From Lepas anatifera (taxonomy: Eukaryota > Arthropoda > Thecostraca > Lepadidae), in contig JAOTON010000317.1 of assembly GCA_034440635.1 (NCBI GenBank), positions 62,001 to 126,000 on the forward strand: DNA of 64,000 nucleotides, in the 5' to 3' direction. The translations under genes were made by a program, and so were the position numbers. The notes under the pieces were generated by a model, which saw only the letters and a list, made by a program, of their open reading frames with translations, was not told the origin of the DNA and did no database searches. Of the stretch, positions 63,152-64,000 are shown piece after piece (position 1 is the stretch's first letter; the number at the start of each line of letters is the position of its first letter).

Positions 63152-63748
63152 AGGCGACCTCTCACATTGAAAAATCATGGAAAAGCTGTCTTATGATCTA
63201 AAAGTCACAAAACGATTGCAAATGCTCAGCTTGCTCAGAAAAGCGTTCTTGGACACCCTTTCACGGATCCCAGAGGGCATATTTACCCTTTGACCTCTCC
63301 GAGGTCATCCAAGGTTACTAGGGGTCAAAAACAGTATTTTGGCAAAAATTTTGACCTAATTGAGCTAGAGCTCTGAATCAAACAGCATCGTGTATGCCTC
63401 GTCACTGGCTTTCATTTGATATACGGCAAGGTCACTTTCTGAACTTTCGTTACGTGACCTCAGGTCATATGTTGTCACGAGGCGACCTCTGGAGGTCAAA
63501 ACACTGGCGGGAGGTTGTTATGTTCCACATAGCGGAACAAATGGTCTGTCGTTCTCTTTATCAAATTTACTTTACCAGATCTCAATAGCTCTAATGGCAT
63601 AAGAGTTATGCCCAGTTTGCTTAAAGGGAGATACGCGAAAAATTATTATTGTGGTTTCTTGCTATTTGAAAAAATCCTGATTACGAAACTATCAGTTATT
63701 TTTGTATCTTCGGCAAAATTTTGGGAGCCCACTTACTTATTATCGAAA
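63152..63748. repeat. Tandem duplication of 62556-63151
   Basis: From AGGCGACCTCTCACATTG through CGGCAAAATTTTGGGA, the about 597-bp block is repeated head to tail with few differences (small A-run and GG/CC changes). High identity suggests a very recent duplication or an assembly duplication. Confidence 0.9.
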
Positions 63749-64000
63749 AAGGTTTAAAATGAAAAAATAAAAAAAAAAAAAAAAAATTTAAGGAGAAATA
63801 AAAAAAGGGAGAAGTAAATAATATTAAAGAAATTGAGAAGAAGAATAGATTAAAGAGGAGAATATAGAAATTAATATAAAAAGAAAAGAGTACAAGGTTA
63901 ACAGTTCCGATAAAATACTGAAACCTTCACCCATCACTTACTTTTCGAAAACTATTTAAAGTTGAAAAGCAATGTTTTTTGTCACAAAAATGTCTGTTCT
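63749..64000. other. A-rich low-complexity sequence to window end
   Basis: A long A run (63765-63786) is followed by purine-rich AAGGAGAAATAAAAAAAGGG-type sequence. No gene. Confidence 0.8.

Noticed and set aside
63765..63786. Poly(A) tail of a retroposed gene
   Set aside because: The run is followed by more purine-rich low-complexity sequence, and no coding sequence or duplication precedes it.

Overview
This window looks like nuclear DNA of a repeat-rich invertebrate animal, probably marine; an arthropod such as a crustacean is plausible, but the sequence alone does not settle the taxon. The reasons are small GT-AG exons separated by large introns, tRNA-derived SINEs, non-LTR retrotransposon remnants, and many DNA-transposon derivatives with readable target-site duplications (TSDs). 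Nothing prokaryotic is seen.

One protein-coding gene is clear, on the + strand, with 18 coding exons from 33353 to 59852. The exons join with consistent phases into a protein of about 915 residues, if two single-base frame breaks are ignored. It has a short N-terminus, one perfect LIM zinc domain most like EPLIN/LIMA1, a long charged tail in which successive exons repeat a 'SKFE'-like motif, a stretch of aromatic FW/YW motifs, a Ser/Asp/Glu-rich block, a basic block, and a final exon encoding a 20-residue hydrophobic C-terminus that ends at the stop. A membrane-anchored actin-bundle or junction adaptor is the inferred role. Two frame breaks (57520-57524 and about 58815-58832) and a possible alternative last exon (60898) need checking.

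Positions 1-33 kb hold essentially no recognisable genes. 51-3243: two AGGTCA-rich MITEs with TTAA ends, sharing one TTAA, the first broken by a hAT-like element that itself carries a smaller hAT-like MITE. 3832-5077: another TTAA MITE. 6685-17729: a nest of three hAT-like elements, two with perfect 8-bp TSDs, each filled with its own family of degenerate 20-24 bp tandem repeats. 18.1-28.5 kb: SINE, TTAA MITEs, a 60-bp minisatellite, a non-LTR fragment and a small hAT-like MITE. 28.5-33.3 kb: mostly unique sequence.

33-60 kb is the gene; its introns hold most of the other TTAA MITEs (37.2-45.2 kb, 48.97-49.8 kb, 54.2-56 kb), a 5'-truncated LINE with a nested SINE landing 54 bp upstream of the LIM exon, and simple repeats. 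60-64 kb is 3' flank plus more TTAA MITEs, ending in a tandemly duplicated copy.

The most unusual system-level feature is the MITE population. At least a dozen copies with piggyBac-like TTAA ends carry dense AGGTCA/TGACCT half-sites, the core motif bound by nuclear receptors, and many sit inside or next to the LIM gene.
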